A DNA stretch of 64,000 nt from UBA7916 sp036121365 (GCA_036121365.1 JAZAFR010000016.1:1-64000), one strand, 5' to 3'. Positions 17,679 through 27,805 are shown, counted from the stretch's first letter. Program-made: numbers and translations. The notes: generated by a model from the sequence alone, not told the origin.

Positions 17679-18806
17679 TTATCCTTGGGTTTTATTGTTT
17701 TCATATGCCATTCTAAATACAATGCCAAATGCCAACAGAAAGGTCAACATATGCGTCCCTCCATAACTCAATAGAGGCATGCTGATTCCCTTGGTTGGTA
17801 AGATCCCCATACTGACCCCTGATGACACAATCACTTGTAACCCTAGCCATGCACTTATCCCTGCATGATAATAACTGTAAAAGTTCATACCTTTTGATTG
17901 GTAATAATATGACCAAGACAGCAGTCGTAACACAATCACTAAAAAAGCACACAGCACTAGAATGCCTCCTATTGCACCTATTTCTTCGCAAAATACTGCA
18001 AAAATAAAATCTGTATGCGCCTCCGGCAAATAAAATATTTTTTGTAGACTACTTCCTAATCCCACACCCCATAAACCACCTCTACCTATCGCCATCAATG
18101 ATTGAGTTAACTGATAGCCAGTACTAAAGGGAAATAACCAAGGGTTCAAAAAGCTTAAGATACGAAGAAAACGATACGGGGTAAATACTGCCAATAGTAT
18201 GGCTTGTACAGTCGTTGCTGATAGTATAAGTAAAAATGATAATATAGGCATACCCGCAATGAATAACACTTGCAAAACCACACCTGTGAGTACAATGGAA
18301 GAACCAAAATCTGGTTGTAGCAACAACAAAATATCAAACACAGCAAGCATGCCCAAAAGGGGCAACCATTTTCTTGAAAACCTCAAAACACTGTCTGCCT
18401 TTTCAGCAGCATATGCTGACACGTATAATATAAATGCTAACTTGGCTGGGTCTGACGTCTGTATCGTGATCATGGGCAATCTTATCCATCTTCTTGCTCC
18501 ATTAATGCTGGCTCCGATACCTGGTATTAACACAATCACCAATAAAAAGAATGCTAATAAAAGCAGCAAGTGCCTATATCTTATCCAAACATTTGGATGC
18601 ACACTGTAGCCCAAAATAAATGTTCCTCCGGCAAGGATCAAATGCATGATATGTCGATTGAAAAAATAGAAGGGATTGCTATATGATCTTTCAGCAATGA
18701 AGATGGTCACAGAGCTTATGATCACCGTACTTAAAAGCAGTAATGCCAGCAATGTTACCGTTAAGATAGAATCGAAATTTTTACCCTCTTTTCTCTGCTT
18801 CATCAT
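17679..18806 (-). CDS. ftsW: Lipid II polymerase FtsW (SEDS family)
   Basis: FtsW is the septal peptidoglycan glycosyltransferase that works with FtsI. Ten or so membrane segments are visible. SEDS-family motifs include INGARRWIRLPMITIQTSDPAK, the large loop with GIGASINGARRW, and the C-terminal IGILPTKGISMPLLSYGGTH block (here MGILPTKGISMPLLSYGG). Length is 375, somewhat shorter than E. coli FtsW (414) at the N-terminus. The gene lies five bases after murD, so translation is probably coupled. The position between murD and murG fixes the identity as FtsW rather than RodA. Confidence 0.93.
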   Translation of the reverse strand: MMKQRKEGKNFDSILTVTLLALLLLSTVIISSVTIFIAERSYSNPFYFFNRHIMHLILAGGTFILGYSVHPNVWIRYRHLLLLLAFFLLVIVLIPGIGASINGARRWIRLPMITIQTSDPAKLAFILYVSAYAAEKADSVLRFSRKWLPLLGMLAVFDILLLLQPDFGSSIVLTGVVLQVLFIAGMPILSFLLILSATTVQAILLAVFTPYRFLRILSFLNPWLFPFSTGYQLTQSLMAIGRGGLWGVGLGSSLQKIFYLPEAHTDFIFAVFCEEIGAIGGILVLCAFLVIVLRLLSWSYYYQSKGMNFYSYYHAGISAWLGLQVIVSSGVSMGILPTKGISMPLLSYGGTHMLTFLLAFGIVFRMAYENNKTQG

Positions 18807-18811
18807 TTCGC

Positions 18812-20113
18812 TTAGACTGGTAGAAGTCCGAGTAGCTGCTCACTGAAAAATTGCCCCCTGTGTTGAAAGTTTTCAAATTGATCAAAACTGGCCGCTGCTG
18901 GCGAGTATACAATGATATCTGTCTTTTTCATTGTCCTTTTTACCAATTTCATTGCTTCATCCAGTGTACCGACTGGAGACACCGGACAAACGCCTATCAA
19001 GGCATTTAAAAACAACTCTCTATCTTGACCATAGACCACCGCTTGACTAATAAATTTCCTCGCCCATCTTGCCACTTCGGAAAATTCCTCGTTTTTGGTA
19101 ACACCTCCAGCTATCCAAATCACCTGACTTCCATGCCTTCGACTGACGCTCTCAATTGCATAGCGCGCAGCAGCTAGATTACTTGACTTGGCATCGTTAT
19201 ACCACACCCCATATGAACTGCTCTCATGTTGACATCGAAATGGCCATGGCTGAAACTCCTCCAATGCACGGCAACAATGATAAGTTTCTATGTTCATCAA
19301 CTTTGCAATAATACATGTAGCGATTGCACTTTTGTGTAATGCGTACGGTAAAGCATCGATGACTCGACTCTCAATTGCCAAAGAACTTTCATTGAGACAT
19401 GAGTATGAGGGAATCCATTCCTTTATACGATCTACAGTTGGTGTGTTCTCTATCAACTCCTTTAAAGCTAAGGGCATGACGCCTTGTGTTGAATTCTCTA
19501 GCAAGCTAATTTTCGCCTTTTTATAATCATAATATGAGCTATGCCAATCTAGATGATTGGGATAAATGTTGAGTATAACACCAATGTCTGCTCGCATTGT
19601 CTTTGTCCAATGTAACTGAAAACTTGAAACTTCTATAATGACCCAGTCACAGCTTTCACCTGCCTCTTCCATAAGAAATTGTAGTACTGGCTTTCCAATA
19701 TTTCCAATCATACATGCTTTTTTGCCACTTATATTGATCAAGTCATTGAGCATCTTCACCGTTGTACTCTTGCCGTTTGAACCTGTTATCGCTATAATTT
19801 TTCCTTGATATTTCTCTAGAAAAAGATCAATATCGCTGATCACTTCTTTGTTGTTTTCATTTAGCCATTTGACTACGGGATCATTGGGATTAATACCAGG
19901 GCTGATTACAACCCGTTTTGCTTGTTTCAGTACTTCATAATCATATTCAGCCACTGTCAGTTCTATACCTGGATAGTTTTGTCTGAGTCTTTCTGCCAAA
20001 GGAGGGCGCGCTCGATTGTCTGTAATAGCAACCTTTAGTCCTGCTTGACTACAATATGCAGCCGTCGCATAGCCAGTAACGCCTAAACCCAATACGACAA
20101 TGTCATATTTCAT
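18812..20113 (-). CDS. murD: UDP-MurNAc-L-Ala:D-Glu ligase MurD
   Basis: MurD adds D-glutamate to UDP-MurNAc-L-alanine. The N-terminal dinucleotide-like fold starts with IVVLGLGVTGYATAAYC. The Mur ligase P-loop is AITGSNGKSTTVKML near residue 112, and NHLDWHSSYYDYKKAK and WYNDAKSSNLAAA follow in the usual order. 433 residues match the family (438). The ATG is preceded by GAGGGG and lies about 20 bases after mraY. Confidence 0.95.
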   Translation of the reverse strand: MKYDIVVLGLGVTGYATAAYCSQAGLKVAITDNRARPPLAERLRQNYPGIELTVAEYDYEVLKQAKRVVISPGINPNDPVVKWLNENNKEVISDIDLFLEKYQGKIIAITGSNGKSTTVKMLNDLINISGKKACMIGNIGKPVLQFLMEEAGESCDWVIIEVSSFQLHWTKTMRADIGVILNIYPNHLDWHSSYYDYKKAKISLLENSTQGVMPLALKELIENTPTVDRIKEWIPSYSCLNESSLAIESRVIDALPYALHKSAIATCIIAKLMNIETYHCCRALEEFQPWPFRCQHESSSYGVWYNDAKSSNLAAARYAIESVSRRHGSQVIWIAGGVTKNEEFSEVARWARKFISQAVVYGQDRELFLNALIGVCPVSPVGTLDEAMKLVKRTMKKTDIIVYSPAAASFDQFENFQHRGQFFSEQLLGLLPV

Positions 20114-20132
20114 GATCCCCTCTTTTTCTTTT

Positions 20133-21125
20133 CTAGAGTATCAAGCATAAACTAATCATTAAAAAAATCAAGCCACCTATCCAAAATCTAATTACAATTT
20201 TAGGTTCTGTTATTCCTGATAATTCATAATGATGATGTAAAGGAGCCATCTTAAATATCCTTTTGCCCTTGGTATATTTGTAATAGGTCACTTGCAGAAT
20301 CACTGAAATAGTTTCAGCAATAAATACGCCACACAAGACAGCAAAAAAAACTTCGACCTTCAACAATATGGCAACATAGGCAAGCAGTGCACCTAGACTT
20401 AAAGAGCCACTATCTCCTAAGAAGACTGATGCGGGAAAACAATTAAACCAGATAAAACCAACCAATACTCCAATTAAAACCACCATTAATATACTCATTT
20501 CAGCAATGACATCATAGCCAACAACATCTACGCCAATACTTTGCAACAATACCAAAAACCCACAACAAACCATACAAACCAGTCCAGCCAGCAGCCCGTC
20601 TAGCCCATCTGTGATGTTGAATGCATTACTGGCACCTAACATCATAAAAAATGCAAACGGATAATAAAGAATACCCAAGTCGAAGGACCATTGTCTGCCC
20701 TCCCCAAATGGCACTGCTATTTCAGTTAAATTTTCCCCTAATAAATGATAAGCCCCATAGATTGCTAATATTGCAATCAGAGATTGCAACTGTATTTTCA
20801 CACGTGGAGATAAGCCCATGTCGTTATTTTTATAACGCATTTTTGAAAAATCATCATAAAAACCGATCATCATGTAGCCTAACCATATCAGCATTGCATA
20901 GAATAACTCAGTTGTGTTTATTCCCTTGCACACCATAATCAGCGTGATCACTATGAGAAATACCCACACACCCGCACTGGTTGGTGTTTTTGATTTTGTC
21001 GCATGCTTGGGGCCATCACTTTGAATATATTGCCCCATATCTGCCATTTTTAGAATTCTAATACCCACTGGCATTAACAATAAAGTACTCATTACGGATG
21101 TTAATAACAATAAGAATAGACTCAT
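20133..21125 (-). CDS. mraY: Phospho-MurNAc-pentapeptide translocase MraY
   Basis: MraY links the MurNAc-pentapeptide to undecaprenyl phosphate to form lipid I in the inner membrane. Ten hydrophobic segments are visible, with the signature acidic clusters: YMMIGFYDDFSKM, NAFNITDGLDGLLAG, and FLGDSGSLSLGALLAY, plus FKMAPLHHHYELSG. Length is 330, shorter than E. coli (360) by about 30 residues, mainly at the N-terminus; the ATG at 21125 has a GGGGAG site so the short start is well supported. Confidence 0.95.
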   Translation of the reverse strand: MSLFLLLLTSVMSTLLLMPVGIRILKMADMGQYIQSDGPKHATKSKTPTSAGVWVFLIVITLIMVCKGINTTELFYAMLIWLGYMMIGFYDDFSKMRYKNNDMGLSPRVKIQLQSLIAILAIYGAYHLLGENLTEIAVPFGEGRQWSFDLGILYYPFAFFMMLGASNAFNITDGLDGLLAGLVCMVCCGFLVLLQSIGVDVVGYDVIAEMSILMVVLIGVLVGFIWFNCFPASVFLGDSGSLSLGALLAYVAILLKVEVFFAVLCGVFIAETISVILQVTYYKYTKGKRIFKMAPLHHHYELSGITEPKIVIRFWIGGLIFLMISLCLIL

Positions 21126-21146
21126 CTCTCTCCCCTTACCAATGCA

Positions 21147-22508
21147 CTAAACATAGTCAACTCCGACAAGAAGCTTCACACAATCATCTAATCGGCTCGC
21201 TCTAGAACCTTTCAGTAAAACGACCATATCTTTTTTCATAATTTGATATAAATACTCCATTAAGTCTTGTTTTTTATCAAAGCTTTTGCCAATACCACTG
21301 AATTGATCCAATGCCAATCTCGACTTCTTTCCAACGGTTAGCAAATAATCAATCTTCTTCTCATTTGCTAAAACGCCTACTTGTCTGTGCATCTTGTCTG
21401 ACTCTACGCCCAACTCTTCCATATCTGCCATGATGAGACACTTTGTTTCTTTTCTAATCGCTGATAAGCATTCGATGGCAGCCTGCATTGATTCTGGGCT
21501 TGCATTATAACTGTCATCAATCAATAATGTCTTTTCTTTTTTTTCTATGTACTGCTTCATACGCCCCCGTGGTGCCTTTACTCCTTGTAATGCGTTTTCT
21601 ATTTCACAATGAGATAGACCAATCTTGGATGCGATGAAGGCACATGCATAGGCATTGTATATCTGATGCTTCCCCAAAACATTGAGCTGAACTTTCATCT
21701 TTTTCCCAGCAACTTCTGCTGTAAACCCAGCACAGCCTAACTCATTTATTGATACTGACTTTCGATGCAGAGTATTTTCATAGTCGAACAAGTTCAACTG
21801 CTGACAATGCTGACTATTGGATGCAAAATGAATGTATGCGGCATCATCATTATTCATAATGGCAATGCCACTGGGTTCAAGCGCTCTATACAGTTTTGAC
21901 TTCTCTATGGCAATATTGTCTACAGTACCCAACCCTTTTAAATGACATGGATGTACATTGGTGACAAATGCTATGTCTGGCCTTGCTAATAAAGCAAGTA
22001 CATCCATCTCTCCAACTTCACTAATTCCTACCTCCAGAACCACATATTCTGCATCATCAGGTGTATTTATAATTGTATAGCTAAGACCGAGTTTATTGTT
22101 GTAGTTTCCATATGTGGCATGTGTCTTTCCCAGTCTTTGTAACAGAGATTTCAACATTTCTTTACACGTTGTTTTGCCGACACTGCCTGTTAGCGCAATG
22201 ACGGTTTTATTCTTCCAGTTTTCACGCTGTAATTTCGCCAAATGATATAGTGCATCATAGGTGTTTTCGACACATATTTGTGGAATATCAACATCACAAA
22301 TTTGATTTACAATTGCCAAACATGCCCCATTCTCCTGTGCTTGTTTCAGATATTGATGTCCGTCAGTACACTTACCTTTCAACGCAGCAAATATCTTCCC
22401 ATTGCTGACAACCTGGCTGTCAAACTCAATGCCAGTTGCTTGTATATTGTCTATGTTTCCTTTGATTTCTTTTGCATGTGATTTTGCGAACTCTTTTAGT
22501 AAGACCAT
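21147..22508 (-). CDS. murF: UDP-MurNAc-tripeptide:D-Ala-D-Ala ligase MurF
   Basis: MurF adds D-Ala-D-Ala to complete the pentapeptide precursor. The P-loop is IALTGSVGKTTCKEML near residue 107. GISEVGEMDVLALLARPDIA, NDDAAYIHFA and LLIDDSYNASPESMQAAI are characteristic MurF blocks in order. 453 residues equal the usual length. One base separates the murE stop from the ATG, so translation is coupled. Confidence 0.95.
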   Translation of the reverse strand: MVLLKEFAKSHAKEIKGNIDNIQATGIEFDSQVVSNGKIFAALKGKCTDGHQYLKQAQENGACLAIVNQICDVDIPQICVENTYDALYHLAKLQRENWKNKTVIALTGSVGKTTCKEMLKSLLQRLGKTHATYGNYNNKLGLSYTIINTPDDAEYVVLEVGISEVGEMDVLALLARPDIAFVTNVHPCHLKGLGTVDNIAIEKSKLYRALEPSGIAIMNNDDAAYIHFASNSQHCQQLNLFDYENTLHRKSVSINELGCAGFTAEVAGKKMKVQLNVLGKHQIYNAYACAFIASKIGLSHCEIENALQGVKAPRGRMKQYIEKKEKTLLIDDSYNASPESMQAAIECLSAIRKETKCLIMADMEELGVESDKMHRQVGVLANEKKIDYLLTVGKKSRLALDQFSGIGKSFDKKQDLMEYLYQIMKKDMVVLLKGSRASRLDDCVKLLVGVDYV

Positions 22509-22509
22509 T

Positions 22510-24081
22510 TTAGATTTCTTCTTTTAGACTGAGTAAAAATTCAGCTTTTTCTTTATCACTGAATATGACTCTCTGACCACCCATAATCTGGTATGACTCG
22601 TTTCCTTTCCCTGCAATTAAAACTATATCTCCTGGCATTGCATCGCTAATTGCTTTCATTATTGCTTCAGTTCTGTCGTGGATCACTTTAACAGCCCATG
22701 GACACAGAAAACCTTTTAGAATATCTGTCATAATCTTCTTTGGGGATTCATCTCTTGGATTGTCATCTGTTAGAACAACATAATCAGCATGCGTCTCTGC
22801 TATCTTACCCATAATCTTTCTCTTGCCTTGATCACGCTCTCCACCACAACCAAATACACAAATTAGCTTTCGTCTGCATGACTGCCTGAGATTCAACAAG
22901 ACCGCTTCCAATGCACTTGGACTATGCGCATAATCAACCACAACGACAGGCTTGGATTTCCCTGCGTGTATGACCTCCATACGACCACCCACAGGTTCTG
23001 CTCCTTGCAAGGAATCTACTGCTTCTTCAAACTGATAACCCAGTGTCATCAAAGTTGCAACGACTGCCAAGAGATTACTGACATTGAAATCCCCCATCAA
23101 CTTCGTTTTCAAACTGCGCTTTTGTTTATCGAATACAACGACCATGGACAGCTCAGCTTGGCTGGAACGTATTTGGCAGCCTCTGACCACTTGACAATTT
23201 TCACTTTTAGTACCACGTAAACTATAACCGATCACTTTATACCCAGCACTCAATCGAGTTGCCAATTTACGACCCACTGCATCATCTAAATTCAATACAA
23301 CTGACTGCGCGCAATAATCAGTGATAAACCTCTCTTTGGTTGCGATGTAATCTTCTAGGTCACGATGGTAATCCAAATGATCTCGAGTCACATTGGTTAA
23401 AACTGCTGTATCAAACTCAACACCCACTGCACGATACTGCTTGATTGCATGTGAAGAAACCTCCATCATCACTGATTCACAATCTTCTTCCAATAGGTCT
23501 TGCAAATAAGCCTGCAATTCAAATGGCCCAGGAGTAGTCAGATTGGTTTTCTTGAGATTGTCCAGATCACTTCCTACGCCATGTGTTCCAATGAAACCTG
23601 ACTTAACATTTAATTTTTTTAGCGCCTTGGCCAATAATGTTGTTACTGTGGTTTTACCGTTGGTCCCAGTGACACCAACTGTTTGCATTTGTCTGGTTGG
23701 ATTGGAATAATACAGAGCTGCAATTTTTCCGATCGACTTTCTTAAATTGGGAATCTGTATGTGAGGGATGACATTTTTCTTATCTCCAGGCGGCATAATT
23801 AAACTGGTTTTTATTTGATCATTACCCGCAATCTCTGATACCACAGCAATGGCTCCCGCGATGATGGCATCTTGTATATAATCACGCCCGTCTAACAGAC
23901 CATACCCAGGTGCTGCAAAAAAAACAAAGCCTGGCTTGACTTTTTGACTATTGATACTGACCCCAGAAATTGGCCTATTCAGGTGCCTCGGCAGGTCAAG
24001 GACAGGCTCCAACAACTCGACCAAGTCCATAAAAGGACTGATACTTTGGTCGTGATCTGTATCTTCAATAACTCTTTCCAT
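22510..24081 (-). CDS. murE: UDP-MurNAc-L-Ala-D-Glu:meso-diaminopimelate ligase MurE
   Basis: MurE adds the third amino acid of the stem peptide. The ATP loop is VGVTGTNGKTTVTTLLA. The substrate selector DNPRDE (here TDDNPRDESPKKI) is the form found in meso-diaminopimelate enzymes, so the wall is of the Gram-negative type. 523 residues is about 28 longer than E. coli, with extra N-terminal sequence (MERVIEDTDHDQSISPFMD) that may be partly untranslated; no strong ribosome site is visible at 24081. Confidence 0.94.
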   Translation of the reverse strand: MERVIEDTDHDQSISPFMDLVELLEPVLDLPRHLNRPISGVSINSQKVKPGFVFFAAPGYGLLDGRDYIQDAIIAGAIAVVSEIAGNDQIKTSLIMPPGDKKNVIPHIQIPNLRKSIGKIAALYYSNPTRQMQTVGVTGTNGKTTVTTLLAKALKKLNVKSGFIGTHGVGSDLDNLKKTNLTTPGPFELQAYLQDLLEEDCESVMMEVSSHAIKQYRAVGVEFDTAVLTNVTRDHLDYHRDLEDYIATKERFITDYCAQSVVLNLDDAVGRKLATRLSAGYKVIGYSLRGTKSENCQVVRGCQIRSSQAELSMVVVFDKQKRSLKTKLMGDFNVSNLLAVVATLMTLGYQFEEAVDSLQGAEPVGGRMEVIHAGKSKPVVVVDYAHSPSALEAVLLNLRQSCRRKLICVFGCGGERDQGKRKIMGKIAETHADYVVLTDDNPRDESPKKIMTDILKGFLCPWAVKVIHDRTEAIMKAISDAMPGDIVLIAGKGNESYQIMGGQRVIFSDKEKAEFLLSLKEEI

Positions 24082-24296
24082 TCAAACACTTCACTTGATT
24101 ATGTTGATTATAACAAAGTCATCTCACTAGGCAATATTTTCTGATCATGAGTTTTTTATCTTACTGATATGACAAACATCTATTTTTCATACCCTGTGTA
24201 TTTACATCTTCTTTTTCCTGATTACCTGACCAGTGAAAATACCATAGCAGCAGTTTTCTGCATCTTATTTTTTTACCGTTTCGATTATCTTCTTAC

Positions 24297-25967
24297 TTAT
24301 GGCTTTTGTTTTTCTTTGGGTGACTTGCTTATGAACTGACTATTGAATATGATTTTTGAAAAAATTGGGGCTGCAGATAGTCCACCGTAGTGAAACGCCT
24401 TGTCAGGCTCTTCAACAACTATCACCACCACATACTGAGGATCTTCAAAAGGAGCATACCCTGCAAAAGATGCGATATACCTGTCTTTTTGATACTTTCC
24501 ATTTTCATACACATGTGTGGTGCCAGTTTTTCCAGCCACTTTTATTCCAGACACTTTTGCTTTTCTTGCCGTGCCTTTTGGCAAAGTAACTTGGTGAAGC
24601 ATCTCATGAATTCTTTTAACCGTTTCTTTTTTTAACACCCTTTCTTTTTTTTGCCCCTTGGCCTTTCCATAAATTAAATTCACTGACTGAGCCTCGCCCC
24701 CATTGGCCAGCATTAAGTACATTTTCCCGAGTTGAAGTGGCGTCATACTTAAACCATAACCAAACGACATTGTGGCAATTTCAAAATCTGATATCTTCTT
24801 TTTTTGTATGATTCTACCCCTAGGCTCACCTGGAAAACCTCCTATTGCTTTTTCTAACACTTTATACTTATTGATCAACCATGAATCAAACCCCCTCTCG
24901 CTCTGCAATATCAGTTTTGCAATTGCAATATTACTTGACTTAATCAAAACTTCATCCAATGATATCTGGCCAAAATTCCTCACATCTTTAATTATATTCT
25001 CGCCTATCTTATAAACGCCAGGACTCGTTGAAATCTTTGCATTTACATCGAGTTTTGAATTTTCTATCGCATAGGCCATTGATATCGGCTTAAAAGTTGA
25101 ACCTGGCTCATATAAATCTGTTATGACTTTATTTCTTGCTAAACTTGAGTTGATCCGTTTTTTATGCCATTCAATTTCTGGATTAAATGACGGATAATTG
25201 GTTGCAGCAATGATATCTCCGCTTGCCACATCCAGTACCAATGCGTGTGCACTTTTTGCGCCAAATTTTTTCACCCCCTCTTTCAATGCCTCGTAAGTTA
25301 GGTATTGAATCGATCTGTCAATTGTTAGTTTGATATTTTTGCCAGCCTCAGGCTCAAGTCTGGCTATTGTTTCAACTGTCTCTCCAAATGGATTGATGAC
25401 ATATTTTGCACTACCGCTTTTTCCCGACAGTGACTCATTGTACATATACTCTATGCCTTCAATTCCTTTTTCATCTCTATCTACTAAGCCCAATAGCTGA
25501 GCGCTTGCTTTGCCGCCTGGATAAAACCGTGTATATGTTTGTGTAGAATAGACCTCATCAATTTGCTCTCTTTGAATTTTATGGTAAGATGCCTCATCAA
25601 TATTTCTGGCAATATACATAAAATCTTTTTTTATGTTCTCATTAATCTTTCTTTGTAAGTCCTGTTCTGTTGTTGAAACCAATTTTGCTATTTTTGCTAT
25701 TGAGCGTTTGTCTTTTATGAATATTCGTGGACTTATCCATAAGTCATAAGTTGGTTTACTCATTGCCAGAATATTACCATTCCTGTCTAGAATCCTTCCT
25801 CTTCTTGCTGACAACGTTGTCTTTCGTTCTACTCTGGCCTTGCTTTGTCCCAGTAAAAATCCTCTTTGATAACATGCCAGATAAACCAATCTGGTTGACA
25901 TACAAGTGAATAAGCCACCCCAGAGGACAGCAAGAAACCAGTAGCGCATCCTTCTGCCTAGCTGCAC
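24297..25967 (-). CDS. ftsI: Septal peptidoglycan transpeptidase FtsI (PBP3)
   Basis: FtsI cross-links peptidoglycan at the division septum. One N-terminal membrane segment (YWFLAVLWGGLFTCMSTRLV) precedes the pedestal domain with GRILDRNGNILA. Transpeptidase motifs are complete: active Ser in EPGSTFKPISMAYAI (SxxK), SSN in LIKSSNIAIAK and KTGT in AGKTGTTHVYENG. Length 556, near the usual 588. A GTG start at 25967 has GGGAG upstream; an ATG at 25949 is an alternative. A gap of about 215 bases before murE holds no gene. Confidence 0.94.
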   Translation of the reverse strand: MQLGRRMRYWFLAVLWGGLFTCMSTRLVYLACYQRGFLLGQSKARVERKTTLSARRGRILDRNGNILAMSKPTYDLWISPRIFIKDKRSIAKIAKLVSTTEQDLQRKINENIKKDFMYIARNIDEASYHKIQREQIDEVYSTQTYTRFYPGGKASAQLLGLVDRDEKGIEGIEYMYNESLSGKSGSAKYVINPFGETVETIARLEPEAGKNIKLTIDRSIQYLTYEALKEGVKKFGAKSAHALVLDVASGDIIAATNYPSFNPEIEWHKKRINSSLARNKVITDLYEPGSTFKPISMAYAIENSKLDVNAKISTSPGVYKIGENIIKDVRNFGQISLDEVLIKSSNIAIAKLILQSERGFDSWLINKYKVLEKAIGGFPGEPRGRIIQKKKISDFEIATMSFGYGLSMTPLQLGKMYLMLANGGEAQSVNLIYGKAKGQKKERVLKKETVKRIHEMLHQVTLPKGTARKAKVSGIKVAGKTGTTHVYENGKYQKDRYIASFAGYAPFEDPQYVVVIVVEEPDKAFHYGGLSAAPIFSKIIFNSQFISKSPKEKQKP

Positions 25968-25992
25968 ACATCTCCCTCATTGATAGATTCTA

Positions 25993-26325
25993 CTAGTGTA
26001 TATTAACAACTTTGACATTTTTTGCAAGATGATAACCTAGATTTTCTCTTGCATTTCTCTCTATTTGATGGTGCATTTGCAAGCGCTCTTTCTCTAATAG
26101 AAGACCGTCTCGCTCTGCTTGCAAACTTGCACTGCTAGACATCAACCCATTGAGCTGAGATGTGCTTACTCTGATCGCAAAACCCATGTAAACAATCATC
26201 AACAATGAAAGAATCATCATTCCAAAAACACCCTGCCAAAACCATTGCCAATAGATAGTACCTTCTTGATCTTGAACATACTCATGCTGCCCCAAGACAC
26301 TCTCTCTGACGACACTACGACTCAT
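25993..26325 (-). CDS. ftsL: Cell division protein FtsL
   Basis: FtsL is a small bitopic divisome protein forming a complex with FtsQ and FtsB. The ATG at 26325 has GGAGGT six bases upstream and overlaps the rsmH stop in an ATGA arrangement; the longer frame begins with TTG. A single membrane segment (WFWQGVFGMMILSLLMIVYM) is followed by a periplasmic coiled coil (LQAERDGLLLEKERLQMHHQ). Identity rests on this architecture and position between rsmH and ftsI, since FtsL sequences are poorly conserved. About 110 residues against 121 in E. coli. Confidence 0.85.
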   Translation of the reverse strand: MSRSVVRESVLGQHEYVQDQEGTIYWQWFWQGVFGMMILSLLMIVYMGFAIRVSTSQLNGLMSSSASLQAERDGLLLEKERLQMHHQIERNARENLGYHLAKNVKVVNIH

Positions 26326-27239
26326 TTTACCACCTCCCAAGTACGTAACAAGGCTGATCGAGCACGCCTATTGTTTGCTAGCTCCTTCCTACCTGACCGA
26401 ATGGCATTCCCGATCTTCCTTAATCTCGGCAGGCTTGAAGTTGAGCTAAATAATCTTTCATTTCCCTTCGTTCTTTTCAATACATCGCTAACAATTTTAT
26501 GCTCCAATGAATGATAACTCATGATCACCAACCTAGAGCCCTTATTGAGTCTGGCCAACACCTGCGGTAAACCGTCAGAAATTTCATCCAATTCAGCATT
26601 GATATGCATTCTTATGGCCTGAAAAGATTTTGTTGCAGGATGCTTACCCTTTTGCATATTTGGGATTGATGCCAATATAATCTCGACAAGATCTTTTGTC
26701 ATCTTGATCTCTTTCTTATTTCTTACCTCTATCACTTTATCGGCAATCTCTTGTGCTTTCTTTTCTTCTCCGTAGTTCTCTAAAACCCAGACAATCTCAT
26801 CTTTATCAGCTCTATTGATCCAATCTGCAGCGCTCATGCCCTGCTCATTATTCATTCGCATATCCAAGGGACCATCCTGCTGAAAACTAAAACCTCTGTC
26901 TGCTTTATCAATCTGAGGGCTGGATATTCCTAAATCAAACAGCGCCCCATCCAACTGCACGCCTTCTGGAATCTTGTCATCTATATCTGTAAAACGTCCT
27001 GACAATACTTTGATACGACTGTCATTTTTTGCCATACCATTTGCCTCAACAATCGCTTCTGGGTCTCTGTCCAGCACCCATAATATCCCATTGTCATCCA
27101 GCTTTTCTAGTATTTCTCTTGTGTGCCCACCGCGTCCGAATGTTGCATCTAGATACACACCATTTGGCTTGATTTTTAAATTCTCAATACATTCTTCCAA
27201 CAACACTGGCTTGTGAGTATCACTTTGATTATTTCTCAT
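26322..27239 (-). CDS. rsmH: 16S rRNA m4C1402 methyltransferase RsmH (MraW)
   Basis: RsmH methylates N4 of C1402 in the decoding centre using S-adenosylmethionine. The protein starts HKPVLLEECIENL, with the SAM motif YLDATFGRGGHTREIL next, then DRDPEAI and the typical DGALFDLGISSPQIDKADRGFSFQ block. The ATG at 27239 is chosen because AAGGAGGG lies five bases upstream; the longer frame to 27302 would overlap mraZ. Length from this start is 305, near E. coli 313. Its stop overlaps the ftsL start. Confidence 0.94.
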   Translation of the reverse strand: MRNNQSDTHKPVLLEECIENLKIKPNGVYLDATFGRGGHTREILEKLDDNGILWVLDRDPEAIVEANGMAKNDSRIKVLSGRFTDIDDKIPEGVQLDGALFDLGISSPQIDKADRGFSFQQDGPLDMRMNNEQGMSAADWINRADKDEIVWVLENYGEEKKAQEIADKVIEVRNKKEIKMTKDLVEIILASIPNMQKGKHPATKSFQAIRMHINAELDEISDGLPQVLARLNKGSRLVIMSYHSLEHKIVSDVLKRTKGNERLFSSTSSLPRLRKIGNAIRSGRKELANNRRARSALLRTWEVVK

Positions 27240-27276
27240 TGTACCCTCCTTTTCTTTTGCCATTACATTCTCATGA

Positions 27277-27747
27277 TCAAACTTGTATGCTGGATAGCTC
27301 ATCTGGCATTTCCTCCCCTTTTTTCTGCATTGTTTTTCCTTGCTCTAGCCAGTCCTTACAGCTCTCCTCCCAATTTTCCTCACTCCATATCTCAAACTTT
27401 TTCCCTTGTCCTACCAGCATTAGCTTCTTCTTGACCTTTGCGTAGTTCTTCAATATCGCTGGCATTAACAAACGTCCCTGTGCATCAATTTCTACCTCGC
27501 TGGCATGACCAATCAACAATCTTTGAATTCGCCTAACCTTTCTATTTAAGCTCGGCAATGCTTGCAAACTCTCTTCTATTTCTTCCCAGACTGAGATCGG
27601 ATATAGCAATAAACAATCATCTTCCGTGTCAATGGTCATTACACACTTATTACATCCTGTTTTGGTCAAGCTTTCTCGATATTTTGTAGGCATAGCAAAG
27701 CGGCCTTTAGCATCCACATTACAGCTGCTCACGCCTCGAAAACCCAT
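27277..27747 (-). CDS. mraZ: Transcriptional regulator MraZ
   Basis: MraZ is an AbrB-fold repressor of the dcw operon. Two SpoVT/AbrB-like repeats are visible: FRGVSSCNVDAKGRFAMPTK (residues 3-22) and ASEVEIDAQGRLLMPAILK (about 85-103). The ATG at 27747 gives the family's usual start (M-FRG); an in-frame GTG at 27762 lies inside the proposed operator boxes and is rejected. Length about 156 against 152 in E. coli. It is first in the cluster and has AAGTGG boxes directly upstream, fitting autoregulation. Confidence 0.93.
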   Translation of the reverse strand: MGFRGVSSCNVDAKGRFAMPTKYRESLTKTGCNKCVMTIDTEDDCLLLYPISVWEEIEESLQALPSLNRKVRRIQRLLIGHASEVEIDAQGRLLMPAILKNYAKVKKKLMLVGQGKKFEIWSEENWEESCKDWLEQGKTMQKKGEEMPDELSSIQV

Positions 27748-27748
27748 A

Positions 27749-27805
27749 CCACTTATTTCCACTTTGATCCACTTATTTACATAATATCTCTACTTTCCAC
27801 CACTT
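27749..27805 (-). promoter_or_regulatory. Probable MraZ operator: AAGTGG boxes at 10-base period
   Basis: Reading the minus strand, AAGTGG occurs at 27800-27805, 27769-27774, 27759-27764 and 27749-27754, with AAGTAG at 27790-27795. The last three are exactly 10 bases apart, and the first two also. MraZ of E. coli and of mollicutes binds short GTG/TGGG-type direct repeats at about one helical turn. The boxes flank the -10 element and reach to two bases before the mraZ ATG. Function is inferred from family knowledge and spacing. Confidence 0.75.

Noticed and set aside
17657..17728. Longer N-terminus for MurG
   Set aside because: It would overlap ftsW and has no ribosome site, whereas the ATG at 17656 has a strong one.
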